DNA of 44,410 bases from Candidatus Cloacimonadota bacterium (GTDB taxonomy: Bacteria > Cloacimonadota > Cloacimonadia > Cloacimonadales > TCS61). The position numbers and the translations under genes are program-made. Under the pieces are notes generated by a model. It made no database searches, was not told the origin of the DNA, and worked only from the letters and a program-made list of their open reading frames with translations. Position 1 is the first letter of the stretch. Each line of letters begins with the position of its first letter. Positions 18,835 through 27,754 of this stretch are shown in pieces. The stretch is taken from contig JAGGWK010000023.1 in the NCBI GenBank assembly GCA_021157525.1, positions 1 to 44,410 of the forward strand, in the 5' to 3' direction.

Positions 18835-19821
18835 TTATTCTTTTTCCGGGCTGGATGCATTAATCTGGTTTGATTGCTCCGGTGGTAATGTAAGCCGGAA
18901 ATGCCTGAACTGGCCGGGTGCCAGTGAGTCGGAAGCGATGGATTGGCGCAGTTGCAAAATCTGATCTTGAATCAGAAAAGCATCTCGGGAATTACCCACA
19001 GATGCAGCCTCTTCCAGCAGATACCAGCTGAGGACTTTTTCTCCCATGTTGCCATAGGTGCGTGCCAGCGCAACGATCACATCAAATCGGCTCAGGGATG
19101 GCGGAGTGTATTGGTAAAGGGGCAAGAGTAGCTCCAAAGCCTCGTCATATCGGTTTAGATGCAGATACGCAGAGGCGGAGAGAAAGGCGATTTCTGCCTG
19201 CAAAGTACTATCTGCCACAGCATCCAGCCTCCGGAGATGCCGAAGCATTGCAGAATAATCCGCCCGCATTTTATCGTTCTCAATCAATTTCAAAATCACT
19301 TCGGAAGTATCGATTTTCACCGAATCCCGCAGGAGGGTTTCATAAACATCGTTGGCTTCTGCATAGAGCTGATTTTGCTCGTAAATGCGGCCGATGGTCT
19401 GCATCAAATCGGGATCCAGATGCTGCTCTGCCTGAAGAAGCTCTGTGAGCTTTTCTATAGCCGTGGCCGGATCCAGTTGCTGTACATATTGACAGAAGCT
19501 TTGTTTTATCAAGGTCTTTATCGAATCGTTTTCGCTCTGAACAAAAATCTCAGAAAGGGTTTCTACAGCCCGTTCCCACTTCCCCATCTTGCCATATGCC
19601 AGGCCACGATAGTAAGCGATAGAATCGTTTTGCACACCCTCCAATAACGAGTCCCGCAGAGCAGTGATCACCCACTGATATTCCTGTTTATCAAAATAAT
19701 ACCGGGCGAGATCCAGTCGATATCGCAGCTGATTTTGCACTACCGAATCTGCAGGAACAAACTCCTGCGCCAGGCAGCTGCCTACCGCAATCAATGCTAA
19801 CATCAACGCAATCTGTTTCAT
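18835..19821 (-). CDS. Exported TPR-repeat protein, probable lipoprotein
   Basis: 328 residues. The N-terminal MKQIALMLALIAVGSC is a signal peptide; VGSC fits a lipobox and CLAQ could instead be a signal peptidase I site. The rest is helical repeats in tetratricopeptide style, for example LARYYFDKQEYQWVITAL, YRGLAYGKMGKWERAVETL, IGRIYEQNQLYAEANDVYETLL and ASAYLHLNRYDEALELLLPLY. It is expected on the outside of the inner membrane or at the outer membrane as a protein-interaction scaffold. The start overlaps the stop of the HgdC-like gene (ATGA), so it is the last gene of that operon. Confidence 0.75.
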   Translation of the reverse strand: MKQIALMLALIAVGSCLAQEFVPADSVVQNQLRYRLDLARYYFDKQEYQWVITALRDSLLEGVQNDSIAYYRGLAYGKMGKWERAVETLSEIFVQSENDSIKTLIKQSFCQYVQQLDPATAIEKLTELLQAEQHLDPDLMQTIGRIYEQNQLYAEANDVYETLLRDSVKIDTSEVILKLIENDKMRADYSAMLRHLRRLDAVADSTLQAEIAFLSASAYLHLNRYDEALELLLPLYQYTPPSLSRFDVIVALARTYGNMGEKVLSWYLLEEAASVGNSRDAFLIQDQILQLRQSIASDSLAPGQFRHFRLTLPPEQSNQINASSPEKE

Positions 19822-20594
19822 ACTGCATCCTGTGCAAAGAGGGCAGCTCCAAGAGCACCGGTGATAAGGGAATCCGGCGGTACCGAAATCTCGGATTGAA
19901 GCACATCACTCAATACTGCCTGCATGCCACTGTTTTTCGCCACGCCGCCGGTAAACACAATGGGTGCAGTCCAATGCAGCTGTGCAATCATGTTGCGGGT
20001 GCGCTTGGCTATAGCGCGATGGATAGAGGCAATGATGTCGGCAGGTTTGTGTTCTTTGGCGATGAGCCCGATGATTTCAGATTCGGCAAACACCACGCAG
20101 GTGCTGTTGATCTCCAGGTTCAGCTGCGATGTGGCAGCCAGGTACCCCAGAGTATCCACGGTGGTTTCCAGTATATGGGCTGCCACTTCCAAAAATCGTC
20201 CTGTGCCGGCGGCACAACGGTCATTCATCACAAAATCCTGCACATGACCTCCGGGACCTAACAAAATTGCTTTGGAATCCTGCCCGCCGATGTCGATCAC
20301 GGTACGGCAGGATGGAAACAGATGATACACGCCCCGGGCATGGCAGCTGATCTCAGAAATCACTTTTTGAGAAAAGGGCAAAATATTGCGCCCATAGCCG
20401 GTGGAATAGATCAGAGCCAGGTCATCCCGGCTCAGGCCGTTTTTGGTCAATCCATCCAGAAGAAGTTTTTCCGCCGTGTTGGCAGGATTGATTCCGGTAA
20501 CATCGTGGGATCGATAGATGACGGATGCATCCTGCACAAACACCAGTTTGGTGGTGCGAGAGCCAGAATCGATACCGCAGGTAATAGGTTTCAT
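19818..20594 (-). CDS. BadF/BadG/BcrA/BcrD-type ATPase, HgdC-like (2-hydroxyacyl-CoA dehydratase activator family)
   Basis: 258 residues of the actin-like ATPase family whose members, such as HgdC, drive electrons into 2-hydroxyacyl-CoA dehydratases by ATP hydrolysis. GIDSGSRTTKLV is the phosphate-1 loop, VIDIGGQDSKAI phosphate-2 and FTGGVAKNSGM the adenosine motif. The two cysteines that bridge a [4Fe-4S] cluster in the dimer are present in NDRCAAGTGRF and NSTCVVFAESE. No dehydratase subunits lie in the window, so it may serve another acceptor or a distant one. The ATG at 20594 overlaps the TGA of the sirtuin fragment (ATGA) and has no good ribosome site of its own. Confidence 0.88.
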   Translation of the reverse strand: MKPITCGIDSGSRTTKLVFVQDASVIYRSHDVTGINPANTAEKLLLDGLTKNGLSRDDLALIYSTGYGRNILPFSQKVISEISCHARGVYHLFPSCRTVIDIGGQDSKAILLGPGGHVQDFVMNDRCAAGTGRFLEVAAHILETTVDTLGYLAATSQLNLEINSTCVVFAESEIIGLIAKEHKPADIIASIHRAIAKRTRNMIAQLHWTAPIVFTGGVAKNSGMQAVLSDVLQSEISVPPDSLITGALGAALFAQDAV

Positions 20595-20761
20595 GAGAAG
20601 CACCACACTTTCGCTGAATTGCACCGGTAAGCTTCCGTCGTCGTCACATCCGCTACCAGGCGCTGCCCCCGGAAGGGATTTATCCCACTTTCGGCACTGA
20701 CCCCGGTGCCGGTAAGCACCACGATTCGTTTGGCGAAAGAAAGGGCGAGTTTCCTATCCAT
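20591..20761 (-). pseudogene. Truncated sirtuin (Sir2) N-terminal fragment, 56 residues
   Basis: A short frame starts at ATG 20761 with GAGGT 4 bases upstream and 12 bases after the M16 peptidase stop. It encodes IVVLTGTGVSAESGI followed by NPFRG, the NAD-binding signature of Sir2 deacylases (usually GAGISxxSGIPxFRG), then TTTEAYRCNSAKVWCFS, which lines up with the family's TPEAFxxxPxxVWxFY. It stops there, at about a quarter of normal sirtuin length, without the zinc-binding and catalytic-histidine parts, so it cannot be a working deacylase. No continuation was found in other frames. Its TGA overlaps the HgdC-like ATG. It is either a fossil kept for translational coupling or a small protein. 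Confidence 0.7.
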
Positions 20762-20773
20762 ATTTACCTCAAC

Positions 20774-23305
20774 TTATTTCAACACATGTATATACATCGC
20801 ATCCGGATTGAAGTATTCCTTCGCCAGAGCATGGATGGCGTCAAGGGATACTTTGTTCAGTCGCTCATCCCGTTTGAGATAATAATCATACCCCAGTCCC
20901 AGCACATCCAATACGCTGAGCATCTGAGCCTGAGCCAGCATGCTTTCCTCGTCCTGCAGTCGCTGACCACGGATATAATTTTTGGTTTTTTGCAGATCTT
21001 CCGCCTTGATACCGTTGACCTTGATGCTCTGGAGAATCTCCAGAATAAGAGAAACAGTGCGCCTGGCTTCACGACGATCAACAATAGCGCCGGCAACGAA
21101 GTAGCCCATCTGACGAATGGCATCAAAATCAAATTCCGTGGAGTAGGCCAGGCCTCGTTCTTCCCGCAATTCATCAAAGAGGATGGAATCGTTGTCACCC
21201 CCGATGATCTCTGAGAGCACATTGAAGGCGGTATTTTTCTGAGTTTCCATAGCACTACATCCAAAGCCACCCACATGCACTGCAGCCTGGGATGATTTTC
21301 TATCTGTTTGCTTTAAGCGCGGTCCCAATGTAGAAAGAGGTATGATGCGTTTTGCCGGCTTTTTGCAGGGAGGCTTGGCAGAAAAGAGCTTGGTGCAGAC
21401 ATCTCGAACTTGATGGAAATCGAATTCTCCCACCAGAGAAAGGGTCATGGGTGCAGGCAACAGAAAATCCCGATACCAGTGTTGCACTTTTGTGCGGGTA
21501 AGTTTGCGCAAATTCCCCTTGCGGCCAAAGCGGGAAAGCATGGGACTCTCTTTACCAAAAATCAACTGCTTCCACAGGTAACCGGCATAGTAATTGGGAT
21601 AATCCTTCACCCGATCTATGGTGCTGATGTAGCTCTGCCGAATGTTATCCAGAAAATTCTGTGGAAATTGTGGTTTGAGAAGTACATCGGCCAAAAGCTC
21701 CAAACCCAGAGGTACCGTTTCCCGAAAACACTTCATCTTGAAATTGGTGGTTTCTTTGTTTGGTGTGACGCCAAAACTGATCCCCTGCTCGAGACAATAA
21801 TGCAAAAACTGCTTGTGATTCATGGTCTCATTGCCATAGAGCAACAGCGCCGACGTAAGGGTATTTGCACCTCGTAACTGCTGCGGTTCGTCCAATTGCG
21901 ACACAAGAGCCGACAACGTGATACCAACAATTTCCTTCCCAGCCACCCGTTTCATGATGATCTTCATACCGTTTTCCAGGACAAATTCTTCATAGTCCCG
22001 CTTCGTGATATCCAGGGATGCTTCAGCGAGTTTGGGCTGGGAAAAAGCCTCCACTTCCGACTGAGGCGGTGGCGTCTTGCCGCAGTGAAAAATCCCCAGA
22101 TAATCGGTGCGCATGTAGGTATGGATGACAGCATCCAGTTGCTCTTTGGTGATAGTATCGATGCGGTCGCAATAATCCAAAAAGGAGTGATAATCGTTGA
22201 GCACTTCTTCGTTTCCCAGGCTGGATGCAAGAGACTCTACATATTCAAAGGTGTAGCGATACTGGTGAATCAGTTCTTTTTTCTGGTCGCGGATTTCTTT
22301 TTCAGACACACCAAATTTCTGGAGCAGGGCCAGTTCTTGGCGGATGATGCCGAGAATCCTGCCCAGGTCTGCCCCACGTTTGGGCATCACCATTATCATG
22401 GCACAGCCGTTCTCTATTCCGCATTGTGAGTGCACCTTGATCTCATCGATGAGATGCTCCTGATTAAAAAGCCGCTCGTAGAGACGAGAGTTTTTCCCTA
22501 TGGCAAAAACCTTGGTGACAAAGGCCAGGGTTTGGGAATCCGGGTGTTTCTCCGCCAGATCGGGAAGGACAAAAGCCAACATATCGTTGGAGATTTTTTT
22601 GGGAAAATGATGGTACACTGCGCGGCCGAGAGCATTGTCGCTGATAAATGTACGCTTGGTAAGAGGTCGCGATTGCCATGAACCAAAATGTTGGGATAGC
22701 AGCACCGTAAGCTGATCTGCTGTTACATCGCCCGTCGCCACAAAGAAGGCGTTTGCCGGAAGATAGTATTTTTTATAAAAGGTTTTCAGATCTGTCGGGG
22801 TAGCCTTTTTCAAGATATCCATATCACCGATGATCGGCTTTTTATAGAGATTTTTCTCGAAATAGCGCTGGATGAGATCCTCGATAAAGGTCTCTTCCGG
22901 ATCGTTTTGATACTGTTTAAACTCCTCGATGACCACCTTCTTTTCCCCATAAAAATCTTCTTTCCCAAAGGTGGCATGCTGGGCGATTTCCGCCAGAATC
23001 TGAACACCTTCTCCCAAAAAACGGCTGGGAAGGGTAAGATAAAAACAGGTGGAATCATACTCGGTGTAAGCGTTTATTGAGCCGCCTAAAAAGGTAACCC
23101 GCTCCATGATCGCATTATCGGGATAGCCGCGGGTAGCTTTAAACACCAAGTGCTCGGTAAAATGGGAATATCCTGCTTCGTCATCCTCTTCCCAGGCCGA
23201 GCCGATGCGGATGTAAAGCTGCAGGCACACCAATGGATTGCTGTGATCGGCTGCATGAATATAGCGAAACTGATTTTCCAGTGAATATGATTGAATGTCT
23301 ATCAA
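20774..23305 (-). CDS. M16-family zinc metallopeptidase (pitrilysin-like, two halves in one chain)
   Basis: 843 residues. The N-terminal half has the inverted zinc motif HFTEH (in GYSHFTEHLVFKATRG) with the distal glutamate in EKKVVIEEFKQY, and GSINAYTEYDSTCFY. The C-terminal half repeats the fold without the motif (FELREERGLAYS-like region: FDELREERGLAYSTEF), as usual for an inactive partner. It cleaves peptides or short proteins inside a clamshell cavity; no signal peptide is seen, so it is probably cytoplasmic. The start is TTG at 23305, one base after the folE2 stop; no better ATG is near. Member of the apbE-folE2-M16 operon. Confidence 0.92.
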   Translation of the reverse strand: MIDIQSYSLENQFRYIHAADHSNPLVCLQLYIRIGSAWEEDDEAGYSHFTEHLVFKATRGYPDNAIMERVTFLGGSINAYTEYDSTCFYLTLPSRFLGEGVQILAEIAQHATFGKEDFYGEKKVVIEEFKQYQNDPEETFIEDLIQRYFEKNLYKKPIIGDMDILKKATPTDLKTFYKKYYLPANAFFVATGDVTADQLTVLLSQHFGSWQSRPLTKRTFISDNALGRAVYHHFPKKISNDMLAFVLPDLAEKHPDSQTLAFVTKVFAIGKNSRLYERLFNQEHLIDEIKVHSQCGIENGCAMIMVMPKRGADLGRILGIIRQELALLQKFGVSEKEIRDQKKELIHQYRYTFEYVESLASSLGNEEVLNDYHSFLDYCDRIDTITKEQLDAVIHTYMRTDYLGIFHCGKTPPPQSEVEAFSQPKLAEASLDITKRDYEEFVLENGMKIIMKRVAGKEIVGITLSALVSQLDEPQQLRGANTLTSALLLYGNETMNHKQFLHYCLEQGISFGVTPNKETTNFKMKCFRETVPLGLELLADVLLKPQFPQNFLDNIRQSYISTIDRVKDYPNYYAGYLWKQLIFGKESPMLSRFGRKGNLRKLTRTKVQHWYRDFLLPAPMTLSLVGEFDFHQVRDVCTKLFSAKPPCKKPAKRIIPLSTLGPRLKQTDRKSSQAAVHVGGFGCSAMETQKNTAFNVLSEIIGGDNDSILFDELREERGLAYSTEFDFDAIRQMGYFVAGAIVDRREARRTVSLILEILQSIKVNGIKAEDLQKTKNYIRGQRLQDEESMLAQAQMLSVLDVLGLGYDYYLKRDERLNKVSLDAIHALAKEYFNPDAMYIHVLK

Positions 23306-23306
23306 G

Positions 23307-24086
23307 TTACTTCTCTCTTTCTACGCATGCATAAGCGTTGTGATTGTGTATCGATTCATGGTTTTCCGAAGCTACACTGAACCATGTGATCCGGGAATCC
23401 TCTAAAAGCAATGTTGTGACGTCGCGCACAATGTCTTCCACAAAGGCCGGATTGTCGTAAGCTTTTTCCGTTACGAATTTCTCATCTACCCGCTTCAGCA
23501 GGGAATAAACTTCGCAACTGGCAGATTGTTCTACATACTCTATCAGCTCTTCCAGCCAGATAAAATCCCGGTATTTTGCCCGCACCGTAACGGTGGAACG
23601 CTGGCTGTGAGCGCCATTATCACTAATCTCTTTGGAGCAGGGACACAGCGTAGTTACCGGTACTTCCACCCCCAAGGTCATTTCATACTCCTCTTTCAGA
23701 GATGCTTCAAAAAAACAGGTGTATGATGAAAGGGATTTGATGCCGGAAACCGGTGCTGCTTTTTGTATGAAATAGGGAAAGCGAATAGAGGTAAAGGCTA
23801 CATCTGCATCCAGGGATGTGCGCAAATCTTGCAGAAAGTTCGGTAAGTTTTCTATCAACACATCAGTGTGAAACCGATTGAGCACTTCGATAAATCTGCT
23901 CATGTGAGTACCCCGATGATGGTGAGGTAATTCCACATAAATATCCAAATCAGCGATGGTATTCTGGACGCCATTGGCCCGATCTTCCACCACTATCGGA
24001 TAACGTACATTTTTTACACCCACCTTGTCTATCGTGATGTTTCGCTGGTCTGGCAAACTCTGTATATCCACACTTTTTTTCATCAT
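23307..24086 (-). CDS. folE2: GTP cyclohydrolase FolE2 (type IB)
   Basis: 259 residues. It opens GTP to 7,8-dihydroneopterin triphosphate, the first step to folate and the queuosine precursor, and does not depend on zinc as FolE does. Family motifs are HRGTHMSRFIE, the metal-site cysteine in TTLCPCSKEIS, GAHSQRS, and the C-terminal SVASENHESIHNHNAYA. Two adjacent ATGs exist (24086 and 24083); GGAG lies 5 bases before the second, so the true start may be 24083. It overlaps the apbE stop. Confidence 0.95.
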   Translation of the reverse strand: MMKKSVDIQSLPDQRNITIDKVGVKNVRYPIVVEDRANGVQNTIADLDIYVELPHHHRGTHMSRFIEVLNRFHTDVLIENLPNFLQDLRTSLDADVAFTSIRFPYFIQKAAPVSGIKSLSSYTCFFEASLKEEYEMTLGVEVPVTTLCPCSKEISDNGAHSQRSTVTVRAKYRDFIWLEELIEYVEQSASCEVYSLLKRVDEKFVTEKAYDNPAFVEDIVRDVTTLLLEDSRITWFSVASENHESIHNHNAYACVEREK

Positions 24087-25072
24087 TTCTCCAAAAATTT
24101 CTTCATACCCGATGATGCCAGGGATTGCACATCACCATCTTTTTCAAAAAATATCATCGCTTCCACGGTGGGAAGGGTATTCACGTAGGCTATGGCATCC
24201 TCTGGATGCATCAGGAAAAGGGCTGTTGAAAAAGCGTCAGCCTCTACAGCAGTGGGCGCTATCACCGTCACCGATATGGCATCACGGGAAGGCATCGCCG
24301 TTCTGGCGTCCAGAATGTGATGATACCGCACCTCGTCCAGCATAAAAAACCGCTCATAGTCACCGGATGTCACCACCGCCCCGTTGGCCAAATTGAGTAC
24401 GCCGACCAGCTCTCCACGGTCACTGCGGGGATTTTGGATGCCGATGCGTATGGGCTGTTTTTTCCCCACCATTCCTATGTCGCCCCCGGCATTTATCAGG
24501 ATGTCTTTGGCGCCATGGCGCTGCAAATATGCTACTCCCTGGTCAATAATGTAGCCCTTGGCAATGCTGCCAAAATTCAGATGCATCCCCACCGGCCTTG
24601 TAAGAGTAGAATCGCTGAAGGATATGCGGGAAAATCCCACAAATGCCAGAGCTTGTTTCAACTCCTCGGGGTTTGGTAACGATGGAGTGGAAAAATCCCA
24701 TAATTCGCTGGCCCGCCCCACGGTCACATCATAGGCGCCGGCGGTGGCCGCATAAAGCGGCGCAGACTGCTTCAAGAGGGCTATTATATCATCAGAGACG
24801 GCAACCGTCTCGTCATCACAGTGGTTAATCTGCCACACTTCACCCTGCTCTTTGAAGCAGGAAAGCTGCTGCTCATAGCGAGCTATCAGGGCAAATACCG
24901 AATCCCCCAGCGCAGCAGCTTCCGCCGCCGGCGCCCGGTAGGAGACATCCACGAAGGTATCCATGGCAAAGCCCGAGCGAGACACTCCCTGCATCCTGCC
25001 TGCATGCAGGATGGCTGCCAGAGCCATAACTATCACCAATATAATGAGATAGACTATTTCTTTTCGTTTCAT
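24083..25072 (-). CDS. apbE: FAD:protein FMN transferase (ApbE)
   Basis: 329 residues. ApbE attaches FMN to threonine of target proteins such as NqrB/C or RnfD/G subunits on the outer side of the membrane. Residues 6-23 are one membrane anchor or signal segment. Family motifs are GFAMDTFVDVSY, YDVTVGRASELWDF, NFGSIAKGYIID and the INAGGDIGMVG loop, with the metal-binding site around SVTVIAPTAVEADAFSTALF. No Rnf or Nqr genes are in the window. GAGGTGA lies just before the ATG. First gene of the compact operon that continues to the TPR lipoprotein; 71 bases from recO with no terminator seen. Confidence 0.93.
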   Translation of the reverse strand: MKRKEIVYLIILVIVMALAAILHAGRMQGVSRSGFAMDTFVDVSYRAPAAEAAALGDSVFALIARYEQQLSCFKEQGEVWQINHCDDETVAVSDDIIALLKQSAPLYAATAGAYDVTVGRASELWDFSTPSLPNPEELKQALAFVGFSRISFSDSTLTRPVGMHLNFGSIAKGYIIDQGVAYLQRHGAKDILINAGGDIGMVGKKQPIRIGIQNPRSDRGELVGVLNLANGAVVTSGDYERFFMLDEVRYHHILDARTAMPSRDAISVTVIAPTAVEADAFSTALFLMHPEDAIAYVNTLPTVEAMIFFEKDGDVQSLASSGMKKFLEK

Positions 25073-25143
25073 TTCACCTCAACAGTGGCCAGAAAAAAGC
25101 CCTAAAGTATTTTGTCAATGAGTTCGGAAGTGAATGCATTTCT

Positions 25144-25914
25144 TTATGGTGCAAGAAAATAGAGTTCCAGGCTCTTCAGGGTGATCGCACGGTTGAAATG
25201 CTGAGAAAGGTGTATAAGCAAAACGTCAGTAATAAGGCGACCATCCGGAATAGAGATCGTGATATCATCCAGCATTGAGCCAATGTGCGGGAGTTTGATA
25301 AAGAGATCTGAGGCAGTGGGCGTGAGAGGAATCACCACATCCCGATGAGCAGGATGAAGACAGGAAGTACAAATCAGACCATTGAGTTGAGGATAATATG
25401 CGCCAAAGGCCTGAGGCGGTTTGCTGCACTTCACACATCTGTTGAGAAAAAGGGGAAAACCAAAAATCAGCGAAATACGCAGCATAAATCGCCACAAAAC
25501 CGCAATGCCATTGCGCTGAACTTTTACCACATAAGCCAGATATTCTTTGAGCAATTGATACAGTTGCACCGCCTCCATATCGTCGTAAAGCAGCTTGAGG
25601 AGAAGCTCTGCCGCAGCCTGCATCAGAGCGCTGGTGGGTAAATTTACATCATAGAGATGCGGCGTTACCATGGTGATATCCTTGAGTATGAACCACTCGG
25701 ATTCCGGAGATTTATGCAACACCCATTCTGCTTCGTTCAGAGACTCAAACATCCCTTCCATAGCTTTTCTCTGGCGTCGAACTCCCTGTGCCAACACGGT
25801 AATGCGACCAAAATCAACCGTTAAGACGTCCAAAATAAAGCTGCTCTCCTTCCACGGCTTTCGCATCAAAATGATGCCCTGGGTGGTGTGGCTTCGGTTA
25901 CGATGGGATGGCAT
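25144..25914 (-). CDS. recO: DNA repair protein RecO
   Basis: 256 residues. RecO works with RecR and RecF to load RecA onto SSB-coated gaps. The N-terminal OB fold begins TTQGIILMRKPWKESSFILDVLTVDFG, and a four-cysteine zinc finger is visible (CVKCSKPP and CTSC). The ATG at 25914 sits in the glmS stop (TAATG), so the longer frame from 25983 is not needed. It is the last gene of the ABC-transporter/glmS run; recF lies elsewhere in this window. Confidence 0.88.
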   Translation of the reverse strand: MPSHRNRSHTTQGIILMRKPWKESSFILDVLTVDFGRITVLAQGVRRQRKAMEGMFESLNEAEWVLHKSPESEWFILKDITMVTPHLYDVNLPTSALMQAAAELLLKLLYDDMEAVQLYQLLKEYLAYVVKVQRNGIAVLWRFMLRISLIFGFPLFLNRCVKCSKPPQAFGAYYPQLNGLICTSCLHPAHRDVVIPLTPTASDLFIKLPHIGSMLDDITISIPDGRLITDVLLIHLSQHFNRAITLKSLELYFLAP

Positions 25915-27752
25915 TATTCCACGGTGACGCTTTTTGCCAGGTTCCGGGGTTGATCGACGTCCAGACCTCGCAGGCAGGCGCAATGATATGCCAGCAATTG
26001 CAGAGGAATCACCGAAAGCAGCGGATGCAACGTATCGATGGTATCGGGGATATAGATCACGTTTTCGCTGAATTGTTTCACCCGCTCATCCCCTTCGGTG
26101 GCGATGGTGATGATGCGTCCTTTGCGAGCCTTCACCTCTTCCAGATTGGAGATGATTTTGTCGTAGATGGCGTCTTTCAGAGCAATAGCGATCACCGGCA
26201 TATGTTCGTCTATGAGGGCAATGGGGCCGTGTTTCATCTCTGCGGCAGGGTATCCTTCGGCATGGATGTAAGAGATTTCCTTGAGCTTCAGCGCCCCTTC
26301 AAGTGCAACTGGGTAATTCACGCCACGCCCCAGGTAGAGGGCATTTTGCGCATCTTTTATGGTTTCGGCGATGCGCTTTATTTCATCATTTTGTGCCAGG
26401 ATGGACTCTATTTTCGCCGGTATCCCACGCATTTCTTTGATGAATTGCATTCCGTACTTGGGTGAGACATGACGCATCCTTCCCAAAAGCAAAGCCAAGA
26501 GAGAGAGCACCGTAACCTGGGATGTGAAGGCTTTGGTAGAAGCCACGCCGATCTCGGTACCTGCATGGATGTACACGCCTCCTTCGGATTCCCGCGCGAT
26601 GGTGCTACCCACCGTGTTTGTAATGCCCATCACCCGGGCGCCACGGGCTTCGGCTTCCCGCAGAGCCGCCAAAGTATCTGCCGTCTCACCGGATTGGCTG
26701 ATGGCAATAACCATCGTATCGTCAAGTATCACCGGGTTACGGTAGCGATATTCACTGGCGTATTCCACATTCACCGGAATGCGAGCCAGGCTTTCGATAA
26801 TGTGTTTGCCGATGAGAGCCGCATGCCAGGATGTTCCGCAGGCTATGAGCTGAATAAATTTGATGCGCCGCAACTCCCGGCCATTCATATTGAGACCACC
26901 TAACACCGCCGTGGAGAACTTTTCATTAAGCCGCCCCCGGAAAGCATTGTACACCGATTCCGGTTGTTCAAAGATCTCTTTCAGCATAAAGTGCTGATAT
27001 TCCCCTTTATCGATAGTGGCAATATCCCAATCCACTTCACTTACGATGGGCTCCTGCACCTCGTTTTCAAGATTGGTAAGTTCAAAGCTCTCGGGAGTTA
27101 TGGAGACCAATTCGTTATCGTGAAGATAAATCACTTTTTTGGTATGGATGATGATGGCAGCCACATCGGATGTGATGAAAAATTCCTTTTCCCCGATGCC
27201 CAAAATCAATGGACTACCGCGACGGGCGGCCACGATTTGCCGGGGATTCCTGGAATCGATCACGGCGATGCCAAAGGTTCCTTCCACCAGTTTCAAAGCC
27301 CGTTGCACGCAATTTTTCAGGCAGCTATCTTCTTCACAGAAGTGCTCGATAAGATGTGCCAGCACCTCGCTATCGGTGTCACTGCTAAAGATGTGGCCAT
27401 TTTTCTCCAGTTGCCCCCGCAGCTGTTTGTGGTTTTCTATGATGCCGTTGTGCACGATGGCCAAACGATTGGTACAGCCGGTGTGTGGATGGGCGTTAGC
27501 GCTGGTCGCCTCACCGTGGGTAGCCCAGCGGGTGTGGGCAATCCCGATGGTGCTGAAGATTTTTGAAGGAGCCGGAAGAGAGCGTTCCAACTCAATGATC
27601 TTCCCCTGTTTTTTGAAGATTTTCAGATTATTCTCAGCATCTATCAGTGCGATTCCCGAGCTGTCATAGCCCCGGTATTCCAGGCGTTTTATCCCTTCAA
27701 TAATGATGGGAGTAGCGTTGCGTTTTCCCAGATATCCTACAATTCCACACAT
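25914..27752 (-). CDS. glmS: Glutamine--fructose-6-phosphate aminotransferase (isomerizing)
   Basis: 612 residues, standard length. It makes glucosamine 6-phosphate from fructose 6-phosphate and glutamine, the entry to peptidoglycan and lipopolysaccharide sugars. The N-terminal Cys2 nucleophile is in MCGIVGYLG, with RLEYRGYDSSGIAL and HTRWATHG of the glutaminase domain; two SIS sugar-isomerase domains follow (AISQSGETADT), ending in DQPRNLAKSVTVE. GAGGTG lies 5 bases before ATG 27752. It begins 2 bases after the upstream permease stop and has no glmS-ribozyme-like leader. Confidence 0.97.
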   Translation of the reverse strand: MCGIVGYLGKRNATPIIIEGIKRLEYRGYDSSGIALIDAENNLKIFKKQGKIIELERSLPAPSKIFSTIGIAHTRWATHGEATSANAHPHTGCTNRLAIVHNGIIENHKQLRGQLEKNGHIFSSDTDSEVLAHLIEHFCEEDSCLKNCVQRALKLVEGTFGIAVIDSRNPRQIVAARRGSPLILGIGEKEFFITSDVAAIIIHTKKVIYLHDNELVSITPESFELTNLENEVQEPIVSEVDWDIATIDKGEYQHFMLKEIFEQPESVYNAFRGRLNEKFSTAVLGGLNMNGRELRRIKFIQLIACGTSWHAALIGKHIIESLARIPVNVEYASEYRYRNPVILDDTMVIAISQSGETADTLAALREAEARGARVMGITNTVGSTIARESEGGVYIHAGTEIGVASTKAFTSQVTVLSLLALLLGRMRHVSPKYGMQFIKEMRGIPAKIESILAQNDEIKRIAETIKDAQNALYLGRGVNYPVALEGALKLKEISYIHAEGYPAAEMKHGPIALIDEHMPVIAIALKDAIYDKIISNLEEVKARKGRIITIATEGDERVKQFSENVIYIPDTIDTLHPLLSVIPLQLLAYHCACLRGLDVDQPRNLAKSVTVE

Positions 27753-27754
27753 AG

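Noticed and set aside
25073-25143. A terminator between recO and apbE.
   Set aside because: No stem followed by a T run was found, so the two operons may be joined; this remains open.
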